Positions 1 to 6,561 are shown, counted from the stretch's first letter. The stretch is DNA of 11,834 nt from Myxococcales bacterium (GCA_021848865.1 JAJZTO010000047.1:1-11834); one strand, 5' to 3'. Notes: generated from the sequence alone by a model not told the origin. Made by a program: numbers and translations.

Positions 1-687
1 CTCCGGCTCGTCGCCGTCCCGGCGGAGCGGGTGGACCAGGCGCTGCTGCGGCTGCGCGCCGACTACCCGGGCACCCACTTCGACGACCTCCTGGCCCAGG
101 AGAAGATCTCCGCCGCCGAGCTGAAGGCGCGGCTGCGCGAGCAGCTCACCGTCGAGGCGCTCTTCGCCGAGGAGGTCTTCCCGCGGGTGCAGGTGGCGGA
201 CGACGAGGTCCAGCGCTGGTACGACGAGCACGCCGCCGACTTCGACGAGCCGGAGCGGGTCCGGGCGCGGCAGGTGGTGGTCCGCACCCGCGAGGAGGCG
301 CTCCGGATCCGGGACGAGCTGCGGCGGAGGCCCCAGTCCTTCCCCGAGGTGGCGAGGCGCGCCTCCATCGCCCCGGAGGGCGCGCGCGGCGGCGACCTCG
401 GCACCTTCTCCAGGGGATCGGGCATGCCCGAGGTCTTCGACGCCTGCTTCCAGCTGCCGGTGAACCAGGTGAGCGACGTCGTCCCCTCGCCCTACGGCTT
501 CCACGTCTTCCAGGTCACCGAGCGCAAGCCGGCCGGCCGCCGCGCCTTCGCCGACGCCCGGGCCGGGATCCGGGAGCGGCTCCTGCGCGAGAAGCGGGCC
601 CGCGCCCAGGCCGAGTACCTGGCCGCCCTGCGCCAGCGGGCCCGGATCACCATCGACCAGAAGGCGCTCGACGCCCTCGCCCCGTGA
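1..687 (+). CDS. SurA/PpiC-type peptidyl-prolyl isomerase, 5' end outside the window
   Basis: Probable periplasmic folding factor for exported or outer-membrane proteins. The frame is open from base 1 with no stop and reads directly into a SurA-like N-terminal helical domain. I therefore treat the GTG at 31 as internal and the gene as partial; its signal peptide would lie off the left edge. Numbering from base 31, residues 1-65 are the tail of the chaperone domain, ending in a motif like 'VADDEVQRWYDEH'. Residues 77-168 form one parvulin (PpiC) domain with GGDLG at 120-124 and GFHV near 156-159. The RHI-type histidine that usually opens a parvulin domain is glutamine here (RQVVV, Q81), while the second histidine (H158) is kept, so isomerase activity may be weak. 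A basic, helical C-terminal tail follows. The stop overlaps the next start by 4 bases (GTGA), which suggests translational coupling. Family call is firm; the exact subfamily is not. Confidence 0.9.
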   Translation, partial: LRLVAVPAERVDQALLRLRADYPGTHFDDLLAQEKISAAELKARLREQLTVEALFAEEVFPRVQVADDEVQRWYDEHAADFDEPERVRARQVVVRTREEALRIRDELRRRPQSFPEVARRASIAPEGARGGDLGTFSRGSGMPEVFDACFQLPVNQVSDVVPSPYGFHVFQVTERKPAGRRAFADARAGIRERLLREKRARAQAEYLAALRQRARITIDQKALDALAP

Positions 688-1697
688 ACCCCATGCGAAC
701 GATCCTCCCCGCCCTGCTGCTGGCCGCCGCCGCCCCGGCGCCGGCCGCGCCCGCCGTCGCCCCGGCCGCGCCGCCGGCCCACGTCCTGAACCGCATCGCC
801 GCCCTGGTGAACGGCGAGCCCATCACCCTGCGCGACCTGCAGCTGCGGGCCGGGCCGGAGTGGGCCCGCGTCCAGGCCATGCCGGAGGGAGCCGACCGGG
901 ACCACGCCGAGGCCCGGGCGCTCCAGGGGGCCTACCAGGCCCTCCTCGCGGACAAGCTGCTCCAGGGCCAGGTGAAGGAGCTGGGGCTGGAGGCCACCGA
1001 CGCCGAGGTGGACGCCGCCATCGACGACATCAAGAAGAAGAACCGGCTGGACGACGCCGGCTTCGACCGCGCGCTGGCGGCCGAGGGGCTCACCCGCGAG
1101 CAGCTGCGCGCCCGGGTGCGCGGCGACCTGGAGTCGATGCGGGTGGTCCAGGTGAGGATCCGCAGCAAGCTGAAGGTCGGCGACGACGACCTGAAGAACT
1201 ACTACCAGCAGCACCTCCGGGAGTTCGCGGCCGGGACCGAGGTGCACGTCCGCCACATCTTCCTGCCGCTCGCCGCCGACGCCCCCGCCGCCGAGGAGGC
1301 GCGGGTGAAGGCCCAGGGCGAGGCGCTGCTGCAGCGGCTGGCGGCGGGCGCCGACTTCGCCCAGCTGGCGCGCGAGGCCTCGAAGGGCCCCTCGGCCTCG
1401 GACGGCGGCGACCTGGGCTGGCTGCGGCGCGGCGTGGTGCAGCCCGAGGTGGAGAAGGCCGCCTTCGGGCTGGCGGCCGGGCGGGTCTCGGGGCTGGTGC
1501 GGACGCGCAACGGCTACCAGATCCTGAAGGTGGAGGGGCGGCGCGGCGGCGAGCCCCGTCCCTTCGACCAGGTGAAGGACGAGATCCGCGACAAGCTCAC
1601 CTACGAGCAGGGCGACGTGCTGCGGCAGCAGTACGTGGCCGAGCTGAAGAAGGACGCGGTGGTCGAGCTGCGGCTCCCCGAGCTGAAGGAGCCCTGA
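684..1697 (+). CDS. SurA-like periplasmic chaperone / peptidyl-prolyl isomerase
   Basis: A 337-residue exported SurA-type protein. The start is GTG at 684, overlapping the previous stop; an ATG three codons on (693) is the alternative. Residues 1-22 look like a Sec signal peptide (MNPMR, then an alanine/leucine-rich core) with no lipobox, so a soluble periplasmic protein is expected. Residues 33-175 match the SurA N-terminal chaperone domain ('IAALVNGEPITL', with a run of helices after it). Residues 186-286 form one parvulin domain with VRHIFL at 189-194, GGDLGW at 241-246 and GYQILKV at 277-283. The first parvulin histidine is present (H191), but the second is glutamine (Q279), the reverse of the upstream paralogue. 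E. coli SurA has two parvulin domains; this protein has one. pdxA follows 23 bases downstream, recalling the surA-pdxA order of enterobacteria. It probably escorts unfolded outer-membrane proteins. Confidence 0.92.
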   Translation: MNPMRTILPALLLAAAAPAPAAPAVAPAAPPAHVLNRIAALVNGEPITLRDLQLRAGPEWARVQAMPEGADRDHAEARALQGAYQALLADKLLQGQVKELGLEATDAEVDAAIDDIKKKNRLDDAGFDRALAAEGLTREQLRARVRGDLESMRVVQVRIRSKLKVGDDDLKNYYQQHLREFAAGTEVHVRHIFLPLAADAPAAEEARVKAQGEALLQRLAAGADFAQLAREASKGPSASDGGDLGWLRRGVVQPEVEKAAFGLAAGRVSGLVRTRNGYQILKVEGRRGGEPRPFDQVKDEIRDKLTYEQGDVLRQQYVAELKKDAVVELRLPELKEP

Positions 1698-1720
1698 GCG
1701 CCGGGCCGGGAGGGAGCGCG

Positions 1721-2770
1721 GTGGTGCGCCTCGCCATCAGCATGGGCGACCCCTCCGGAGTCGGCGCCGAGGTCACGGCGCGGGCGCTGGCCGGGCTGCG
1801 CCGCCTGCCGGCCGTCCCCTACGTCTACGGCGACGCCGCCCTGCTCCGGCGCGAGGCGCGGCGCGCCGGCCTGCGGCTCCCGGAGGTGGAGCCGGACGAG
1901 CCGCTCCCGCCCCGCGGCGCGCTGGTGCGGGTGACGCGGCTCGCCGCCGCCGACCGCCGGCCCGGGCGGCCCTCCCCGGCCGGCGGCGCCGCCCAGCTCC
2001 GCTACCTGGAGGCGGCCTTCGGCGCGGTGGCCGCGGGCCGGGCCGACGCGCTCTGCACCGCGCCGGTGTCCAAGGCCCAGGTGGCGCTCGCCCTCCCCGG
2101 CTTCGTCGGCCACACCGAGTGGCTGGAGGAGCGGTGCCCGCCCGGCCGCTCGGTGATGATGCTGGCCTCCTCGCGGCTCCGGGTGGCGCTGGTGACGAAC
2201 CACCTGGCGCTGGCGCGGGTCCCGCGGGCCGTCACCGCCGCCGCCGTCCTGCGCACCGTGCGCACCACCGCCGAGGCGCTGCGCCACGACTTCGGGGTGC
2301 GGCGCCCCCGCGTCGCGGTCTGCGCCCTGAACCCCCACGCCGGCGAGGGCGGCGCCTTCGGCGGCGAGGAGGCGCGGGTGGTGGGGCCGGCCGTCGCCCG
2401 GGCCCGGCGGCTGGGGCTCGCGGCCAGCGGCCCCTGGCCGGCCGACTCGATCTACGCCCGCGCCGTGGCCGGCGAGTTCGACGCCGTGGTGGCGCTCTAC
2501 CACGACCAGGGGCTCGTCGCCGCCAAGCTCCTCGACGCCGTGGGCGGCGACCCGGCGGTGAACGTCACCCTGGGCCTGCCCCTGGTCCGCACCAGCCCCG
2601 ACCACGGCGTGGCCTACGACCGGGCCGGCCGGGGGACGGCCAGCGCCGCGAGCATGGCCGCGGCCCTCCGGCTGGCGGCGGAGATCGCGCAGCGGCGGAG
2701 GGCCTCGCTCCGGGGAGGGGCCCCGGCGAAGCCGGGGAGGGGCGGGGGCGCGGCCCCCGTCAGACGTTGA
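1721..2770 (+). CDS. pdxA: 4-hydroxythreonine-4-phosphate dehydrogenase
   Basis: Oxidises 4-phosphohydroxy-L-threonine with NAD(P)+ in the DXP-dependent route to pyridoxal 5'-phosphate; cytoplasmic, normally a metal-dependent dimer. Seen in the 349 residues: MGDPSGVG at 8-15, TAPVSK at 113-118, GHTE at 130-133, TNHL at 159-162, NPHAGEGG at 204-211, PADSIY at 240-245, YHDQG at 260-264 and TSPDHG at 291-296. H161, H206 and H261 match the three metal-binding histidines known from E. coli PdxA. Two adjacent GTG codons (1721, 1724) can start it. A Shine-Dalgarno AGGGAG at 1711-1716 sits 4 or 7 bases away, so 1724 is slightly better spaced. The protein is about 20 residues longer than usual. The excess (residues about 327-349) is a low-complexity Arg/Gly/Ala/Pro tail encoded by a hairpin-forming sequence, and it runs 11 bases into convergent ychF. 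Probably co-transcribed with the two isomerases. Confidence 0.96.
   Translation: MVRLAISMGDPSGVGAEVTARALAGLRRLPAVPYVYGDAALLRREARRAGLRLPEVEPDEPLPPRGALVRVTRLAAADRRPGRPSPAGGAAQLRYLEAAFGAVAAGRADALCTAPVSKAQVALALPGFVGHTEWLEERCPPGRSVMMLASSRLRVALVTNHLALARVPRAVTAAAVLRTVRTTAEALRHDFGVRRPRVAVCALNPHAGEGGAFGGEEARVVGPAVARARRLGLAASGPWPADSIYARAVAGEFDAVVALYHDQGLVAAKLLDAVGGDPAVNVTLGLPLVRTSPDHGVAYDRAGRGTASAASMAAALRLAAEIAQRRRASLRGGAPAKPGRGGGAAPVRR
2721..2758. terminator. Twin GC hairpins at the pdxA/ychF convergent junction
   Basis: Two adjacent perfect inverted repeats. The first pairs CCCCGGC (2721-2727) with GCCGGGG (2731-2737) around a GAA loop; its apex GCGAAGC (2726-2732) is a sequence known to form an unusually stable DNA mini-hairpin. 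The second pairs GGGGGC (2744-2749) with GCCCCC (2753-2758) around GCG. They lie within the last codons of pdxA and just past the ychF stop, so they could end or stall transcripts from both sides. Neither is followed by a T run, so a canonical intrinsic terminator is not shown. A dispersed intergenic repeat is the other reading. Confidence 0.5.
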
Positions 2771-3869
2771 AGCGGAAGTGCATCACGTCGCCGTCCTGGA
2801 CGACGTACTCCTTCCCCTCCATCCGCATCAGCCCCTTCTCCTTCACCGCCGCCTCGCTGCCGAGCGCGAGGAGGTCGTCGCAGCGCGTCACCTCGGCCTT
2901 GATGAAGCCCTTCTCGAAGTCGGTGTGGATGACGCCGGCCGCCTGCGGCGCCAGCGCCCCGCGCCGCACCGTCCAGGCGCGGCACTCGTCGGGCCCGACG
3001 GTGAAGAAGGTGATGAGCCCGAGCTCCCGGTACCCGGCGTGCACCAGCCGCTCCAGCCCCGGCTCCTCCAGCCCGAGGCTGGCGAGGAACTCCAGCCGCT
3101 CGGCCTCGGCCAGCTCGGCGATCTCCGCCTCCACCTTGCCGCAGAGCACCACCGCCTCCGCCCCCTCGGCGGCGGCGAGCGCCTTCACCGCCCGCACCCG
3201 GGGATCGGCGGGATCGGCGAGCTGCTGCTCGTCCACGTTGGCGATGTAGATCACCGGCTTGGCGGTGAGGAGGAACAGGTCGGCGAGGGCGGCGCGCTGC
3301 TCGGCGTCCAGCGGCTGCGCCCGCACCGGGGTGCCCGCCTCCAGGCCGGCCTTCACCCGGTCGAGCAGCGCCAGCTCGGCCCGGGCCAGCTCGCCGGCCT
3401 TGCCCTGGGCCTTGGTGCCCTTCTGCGCCCGCTCGCGCCGCTTCTCGACCGACTCCAGGTCCTTCAGCATCAGCTCGGTCTCGACCACGTCGCGGTCGCC
3501 GCGCGGGTCCACGGTGCCGCCGACGTGGACCACGTCGGGGTCGTCGAAGCAGCGCAGCACGTGGGCCACCGCGTCCACCTGGCGGATGTGGGAGAGGAAC
3601 TGGTTGCCGAGCCCCTCGCCCTTCGAGGCCCCGGCCACCAGCCCGGCGATGTCCACGAACTCCAGGGTGGTGAAGGTGGTCTTCACCGGCCGGAAGAGGG
3701 CGGCGAGCCGCGCCAGCCGCGCGTCCGGCACCGGCACCACGCCCAGGTTGGGGTCGATGGTGCAGAAGGGGTAGTTGGCGGCCTGCGCCTGCGCGGCGCC
3801 GGCCAGCGCGTTGAAGAGGGTGGACTTGCCCACGTTGGGCAGCCCGACGATGCCGATGGCGAGGGCCAT
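2760..3869 (-). CDS. ychF: Redox-regulated ATPase YchF (Obg-family, OLA1-like)
   Basis: A 369-residue P-loop NTPase of the Obg/TRAFAC group that binds ribosomes and, unusually for the group, prefers ATP. Seen: G1 loop GLPNVGKST at 9-17, G3 DIAGLV at 73-78 followed by the family-specific GASKGEGLGNQFL at 80-92, and NVDE at 211-214 in place of the NKxD guanine motif, as expected for YchF. A coiled-coil-like insert lies around 130-180, and a TGS domain runs from about 285 to the end, closing with GDVMHFRFNV. C36 (PFCTI) aligns with the cysteine tied to redox control in E. coli YchF. The ATG at 3869 has a strong Shine-Dalgarno GGAAGGA (3876-3882) six bases upstream. The gene lies just beyond the atp terminator, so it is probably expressed separately from atp or by read-through. 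Its stop overlaps convergent pdxA by 11 bases. Length and motifs are entirely normal. Confidence 0.97.
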   Translation of the reverse strand: MALAIGIVGLPNVGKSTLFNALAGAAQAQAANYPFCTIDPNLGVVPVPDARLARLAALFRPVKTTFTTLEFVDIAGLVAGASKGEGLGNQFLSHIRQVDAVAHVLRCFDDPDVVHVGGTVDPRGDRDVVETELMLKDLESVEKRRERAQKGTKAQGKAGELARAELALLDRVKAGLEAGTPVRAQPLDAEQRAALADLFLLTAKPVIYIANVDEQQLADPADPRVRAVKALAAAEGAEAVVLCGKVEAEIAELAEAERLEFLASLGLEEPGLERLVHAGYRELGLITFFTVGPDECRAWTVRRGALAPQAAGVIHTDFEKGFIKAEVTRCDDLLALGSEAAVKEKGLMRMEGKEYVVQDGDVMHFRFNV

Positions 3870-3889
3870 GCCGCGTCCTTCCGGTGGAG

Positions 3890-3924
3890 AAAAAAAGGCA
3901 GGCCCCGGCGCGGACGCCGGGGCC
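3890..3924 (-). terminator. Intrinsic terminator of the atp (F0) operon
   Basis: On the plus strand GGCCCCGGCG (3901-3910) pairs perfectly with CGCCGGGGCC (3915-3924) around a 4-base loop. Seven A's lie at 3890-3896. Read on the minus strand this is a 10-bp GC stem, a 4-base spacer and T7, the standard Rho-independent terminator layout, 27 bases past the atpF stop. It lies 20 bases before the ychF start codon. Confidence 0.92.
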
Positions 3925-3951
3925 CGGTGACCTGGCGAGGCGCCGTCCCGG

Positions 3952-4473
3952 TCAGGCCCGGGGCAGCTGCTTCACGTACTCCTCGACCAGCGCCCGGTGG
4001 GTCTTCTCGTCCACCGCCTGGGGGATGAGCCGCCGCGCGACCTCGATGGCCATGTCGGCCACCTGGGCGCGCAGCTCGCCCACCGCCTTGGAGCGCTCCT
4101 CCTGGATCTGGGCGCGGGCGGAGGCCACCAGCTCGTCGGCCTCCTTGCGGGCCCGGGCGGTGAGCTCCTGGCGGAGCGTCTCGACCTCGGCCTGCGAGCG
4201 CTTGGCCAGGTCGGCCGCCTCCCGCTGCGCCTGCTGCAGCGACTCCCGGGTCTCGGCGACCAGCTTCTCCGCCTCGGCCCGCTCCTTCTTGGCCTGCTCG
4301 ATGGCCTCGCGGATGGTCCGCTCGCGCTCGTCCAGCATCCGGACGATGGGGCCGAAGGCGAACTTGGCGAGGACCAGGATCAGGGCCAGGAAGGTGAGCC
4401 CGGTCCAGAGCGTCAGGCCGGGGTTCAGGTCCAGCAGGCCGGCGGCCAGGACCGGGGTGACGAGGGCGTTCAT
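3952..4473 (-). CDS. atpF: ATP synthase F0 subunit b
   Basis: Peripheral-stalk subunit that holds F1 static against the membrane rotor. The 173 residues show one N-terminal membrane span (about 19-41, LTLWTGLTFLALILVLAKF). The conserved FGPIV...LDERE junction follows, and then a long charged, alanine-rich amphipathic helix (about 48-165) of the kind that forms the b2 coiled coil. There is a short periplasmic N-terminus and no fused delta domain. The ATG at 4473 has GGAG (4480-4483) six bases upstream. It is the last gene of the operon: a terminator lies 27 bases after the stop, and no second b gene, atpH or F1 gene follows. Those genes must therefore be elsewhere in the genome. Length is normal for a bacterial b subunit. 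Confidence 0.96.
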   Translation of the reverse strand: MNALVTPVLAAGLLDLNPGLTLWTGLTFLALILVLAKFAFGPIVRMLDERERTIREAIEQAKKERAEAEKLVAETRESLQQAQREAADLAKRSQAEVETLRQELTARARKEADELVASARAQIQEERSKAVGELRAQVADMAIEVARRLIPQAVDEKTHRALVEEYVKQLPRA

Positions 4474-4510
4474 CGGTTGCTCCGCTCCGGGTGGAGGGTT
4501 CGGGCCGCCG

Positions 4511-4741
4511 CTACGCCTTGATGGCGAGCAGCAGGGTGACGACGATGGCGAAGAGCGTCGCGCCCTCGATGAGGGCGGCGGCGATGATCATCGAGGTGCG
4601 GATGTCGCCAGCGGCGGTGGGCTGGCGGGCCGAGCCCTCCATGGCGGCGGCGGCGAGCTTGCCGATGCCGAGGCCGGCGCCGATGACGGCGAGGCCGGCG
4701 CCGAAGCCGGCGGAGAGGTACGCGAGTGCGAGGCTGTTCAT
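4511..4741 (-). CDS. atpE: ATP synthase F0 subunit c (rotor ring proteolipid)
   Basis: A 76-residue hairpin of two membrane helices that oligomerises into the ion-driven c-ring. Helix 1 (about 5-33) carries the alternating glycines G21, G23, G25 and G27 used for ring packing. The polar loop has the conserved RQP (39-41). Helix 2 (about 50-74) carries the ion-binding carboxylate E59 in ALIEGATLF. The residue after it is glycine rather than Ser/Thr, and no matching helix-1 glutamine is seen, so proton rather than sodium coupling is inferred. The ATG at 4741 has AAGGA (4751-4755) nine bases upstream. The gene follows atpB after 78 bases and precedes atpF by 37. These are the largest gaps in the operon, suggesting independent, efficient initiation to supply many c copies. 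Confidence 0.97.
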   Translation of the reverse strand: MNSLALAYLSAGFGAGLAVIGAGLGIGKLAAAAMEGSARQPTAAGDIRTSMIIAAALIEGATLFAIVVTLLLAIKA

Positions 4742-4819
4742 GAGGTCCGTTCCTTCAGGTTGCCTGTGGGCGGTGGGTGACGGGCCGCCGGTGGATCCCG
4801 TGGCGCGTGCTGCGCTCGA
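4742..4819 (-). promoter_or_regulatory. atpB-atpE intercistronic leader
   Basis: A 78-base gap in an operon whose upstream genes overlap. It holds the atpE Shine-Dalgarno (4751-4755) and a modest inverted repeat, ACGGG (4780-4784) with CCCGT (4797-4801), around a 12-base loop. I see no promoter match or T run. By analogy with E. coli, where the atpE leader boosts translation to meet c-ring stoichiometry, it may serve as an enhancer or a processing site. This role is inference only. Confidence 0.35.
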
Positions 4820-5920
4820 CTACCCGTGGCCGGGGGAGGCCCCGGCCGCGTGAGAGGCGTGGTGGGCCTCGCCGTGGCCGGCGGGGCCGTGCTCCCCGTG
4901 CTCCTCCCCGTGGCCGTGCTCGTCGTGGTGCGCGAGCCCGGCCCCGATGAAGAGGGCGGAGAGCATGGTGAAGATGTAGGCCTGCACGAAGGCGACGAAG
5001 AGCTCGAGCAGGTAGATGGCCAGGGCCAGCGCCATCGAGACCGGGAAGACGAAGAAGGAGATGGCGAAGATCAGCCCCAGCAGCGCCAGGATGACGAAGT
5101 GGCCCGCCACCATGTTGGCGAAGAGACGGACGGTGAGGGCGAAGGGCTTGGTGAAGAGCCCCAGGATCTCCACCGGGATCATGATGGGCCAGAGCCAGGC
5201 CAGCGAGGGCGGGACGCCGCCGGTGAGGTGCTTCAGGTAGCCGCCCACGCCCTGGGCCCGGATGGCCGCGTACTGGGTGATGAAGAAGGTGAAGAGCGCC
5301 AGGCCCACCGTCACCGAGACGTTGGCCGTCGCCGTGCCCATCCACGGCACCAGGCCGAGGAGGTTCATGAAGAGGATGAAGAAGAAGGCCGCCGCCAGGT
5401 AGGGGACGAAGCGGTCGGCGTCCCGCTTGCCGATGTTGGAGACGGCGATGTCCCGGACGAACTGCACCAGCAGCTCGAAGAAGTTGTAGAACCCCTTCGG
5501 CACCAGGGTGCGCCGGCGGGCGGCGGTGAGCAGCAGGACCAGCAGCAGCACCGCGGCGATCCACATCATCACCACGTGCTTGGACGGCGTCATGTCGAAC
5601 TTGCCGAACACCAGCGGGCCGGTGACCCGGTGGGTGACCGGGTCCACGTGGCGGCCGAAGATCTCGCCCAGGTCCAGCTCGCAGTTCCAGTGGAAGCCGT
5701 CGCAGAGGCCCGGCACCTCCAGCACGTAGCCGTTGGCCACGTGGTGCATCATCACCTCGGGCAGGCTCTCCTCGTGCCCGCCGCCGTGGCCGGCGGCCTC
5801 GGCCGCCTCGCCGTGGGCGGCGGGGGCCTGGGCCTCGACGGCCGGCGCGGCGTGCTCGGCGGGAGGGGCGTGCTGGCCCAGGGCCAGGCCCAGGGCGAGG
5901 GCGGCGGCGGCGACGGTCAT
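4820..5920 (-). CDS. atpB: ATP synthase F0 subunit a, with histidine-rich termini
   Basis: Membrane stator channel that passes protons to the c-ring. At 366 residues it is long (E. coli 271). Residues 1-16 resemble a signal or lead helix. Residues 17-60 are His/Ala/Glu-rich, and a predicted periplasmic part (60-112) contains C73 and C80. Membrane helices begin near 116. TVRLFANMVAGH (263-274) holds the essential arginine R265. H274 and E306 form the swapped His/Glu pair found in mitochondria and many bacteria in place of E. coli E219/H245. Q313 in AFVQAYIF aligns with E. coli Q252. The tail from A330 to the end holds 11 histidines in 37 residues. The ATG at 5920 overlaps the atpI stop (ATGA) and has GGAAGGA four bases upstream (5925-5931). 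Catalytic residues look intact; the terminal extensions are the oddity. Confidence 0.96.
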   Translation of the reverse strand: MTVAAAALALGLALGQHAPPAEHAAPAVEAQAPAAHGEAAEAAGHGGGHEESLPEVMMHHVANGYVLEVPGLCDGFHWNCELDLGEIFGRHVDPVTHRVTGPLVFGKFDMTPSKHVVMMWIAAVLLLVLLLTAARRRTLVPKGFYNFFELLVQFVRDIAVSNIGKRDADRFVPYLAAAFFFILFMNLLGLVPWMGTATANVSVTVGLALFTFFITQYAAIRAQGVGGYLKHLTGGVPPSLAWLWPIMIPVEILGLFTKPFALTVRLFANMVAGHFVILALLGLIFAISFFVFPVSMALALAIYLLELFVAFVQAYIFTMLSALFIGAGLAHHDEHGHGEEHGEHGPAGHGEAHHASHAAGASPGHG

Positions 5921-6285
5921 GCGGTCCTTCCGGTCTCGCGGCCGAGGGCGTGGACGTAGCCGCCCTCGATCGCGGCGAAGACGAAGTAGGGGACGAAGAA
6001 GGCGACGGCGTAGGCGACGGCGCTGTCGCCGCGGCGGAGCACGGCGACGAGCCCCAGGGCCACGAGCACGATGCGCACCAGGAACATGGCGGCGAAGACC
6101 AGCAGCGCCTGCTGCACCGGCTTCGCCGCGGAGCGGCCGGTGAGGCGGTAGGCGGCCAGCGAGGCGAAGGCGGTGGCGGCGGCGATCCCGACGCCGAGCA
6201 GCGCCGGGCGGGCCGCGCCGGAGAAGAGCGCGGCGGCCGCGGCGGCGGCGGCGGTGACGACGGCGAGCGTGAGATGGCGCGTCAC
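5917..6285 (-). CDS. atpI: ATP synthase subunit I (AtpI-like membrane protein)
   Basis: A 122-residue, four-helix membrane protein at the place where atpI normally lies, between atpZ and atpB. AtpI-type proteins are assembly helpers, implicated in c-ring formation and possibly ion supply, and are not part of the final enzyme. Predicted spans are about 4-23, 29-50, 62-88 and 92-115, with few charged residues inside the membrane apart from R72. Sequence conservation in this family is poor, so the call rests on topology, size and position. The start is GTG at 6285, overlapping the atpZ stop (GTGA); a purine-rich GGAAAG lies just upstream. The frame runs open further upstream to 6369, but that part is the atpZ gene read in another phase. 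The stop overlaps the atpB start (ATGA). Confidence 0.8.
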   Translation of the reverse strand: MTRHLTLAVVTAAAAAAAALFSGAARPALLGVGIAAATAFASLAAYRLTGRSAAKPVQQALLVFAAMFLVRIVLVALGLVAVLRRGDSAVAYAVAFFVPYFVFAAIEGGYVHALGRETGRTA

Positions 6286-6548
6286 TTGTCTTTCCGCCCC
6301 AGGACCGTCCGGAAGAAGCCGATGAAACCGCCCGTCATCCCCACCGCGGCGCCCACGAGGAGCATCCACGGCACCTTGTGCCCGAGCTTCGTGTCGGCCC
6401 AGTAGCCGAGCCCCGCCATCAGCCCGGTCGCGGCCACGAGCTGCGTGGACGCGGCCATCAGCGGCGCCGCCTTGCGGTAGGCCTGCGCAAGGCTCGAGAG
6501 CCCCTCCTCGTCGCGCTCCCGACGCTCTCGATCGTCCGGGGACGCCAA
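6282..6548 (-). CDS. atpZ: AtpZ, F0F1-ATPase assembly/ion-transport subunit, TTG start
   Basis: First gene of the F0 operon; a small AtpZ/AtpI-family membrane protein with two helices. From the TTG at 6548 it is 88 residues, a usual size. It has a charged N-terminus, helix 1 (about 30-49, APLMAASTQLVAATGLMAGL), the family signature GYWADTKLG with PW (48-60), helix 2 (about 60-80, glycine-rich) and a basic end, FFRTVLGRK. AtpZ proteins are reported to work with AtpI, possibly in Mg2+/Ca2+ supply or c-ring assembly. The start is chosen because GGAGG lies 8 bases upstream, whereas the frame further upstream is poorer in GC at third positions and contains the operon promoter. The stop overlaps the atpI GTG start. 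Confidence 0.85.
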   Translation of the reverse strand: MASPDDRERRERDEEGLSSLAQAYRKAAPLMAASTQLVAATGLMAGLGYWADTKLGHKVPWMLLVGAAVGMTGGFIGFFRTVLGRKDK

Positions 6549-6556
6549 GCCGAAGA

Positions 6557-6561
6557 CCTCC
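6557..6561 (-). promoter_or_regulatory. Shine-Dalgarno fixing the atpZ TTG start
   Basis: GGAGG on the minus strand, 8 bases before the TTG at 6548. It is a perfect core match to the 16S anti-Shine-Dalgarno and decides for the short form of AtpZ. Confidence 0.75.

Noticed and set aside
860..1720. Upstream extension of the pdxA frame through the second isomerase gene.
   Set aside because: The extension translates as Arg/Gly/Pro-rich noise in another phase of a clear SurA-like gene. PdxA homology begins at 1721-1724, where a ribosome site is found.
3235..3246. NVDE instead of NKxD in YchF, as a possible broken GTPase motif.
   Set aside because: This change is characteristic of YchF/OLA1 proteins and explains their ATP preference.
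2778..4028. Open frame on the plus strand opposite ychF (over 400 codons), and similar ones opposite atpB, hemL and pdxA.
   Set aside because: Same antisense effect of high GC. The proteins are compositionally biased and the opposite strand carries unmistakable conserved genes.
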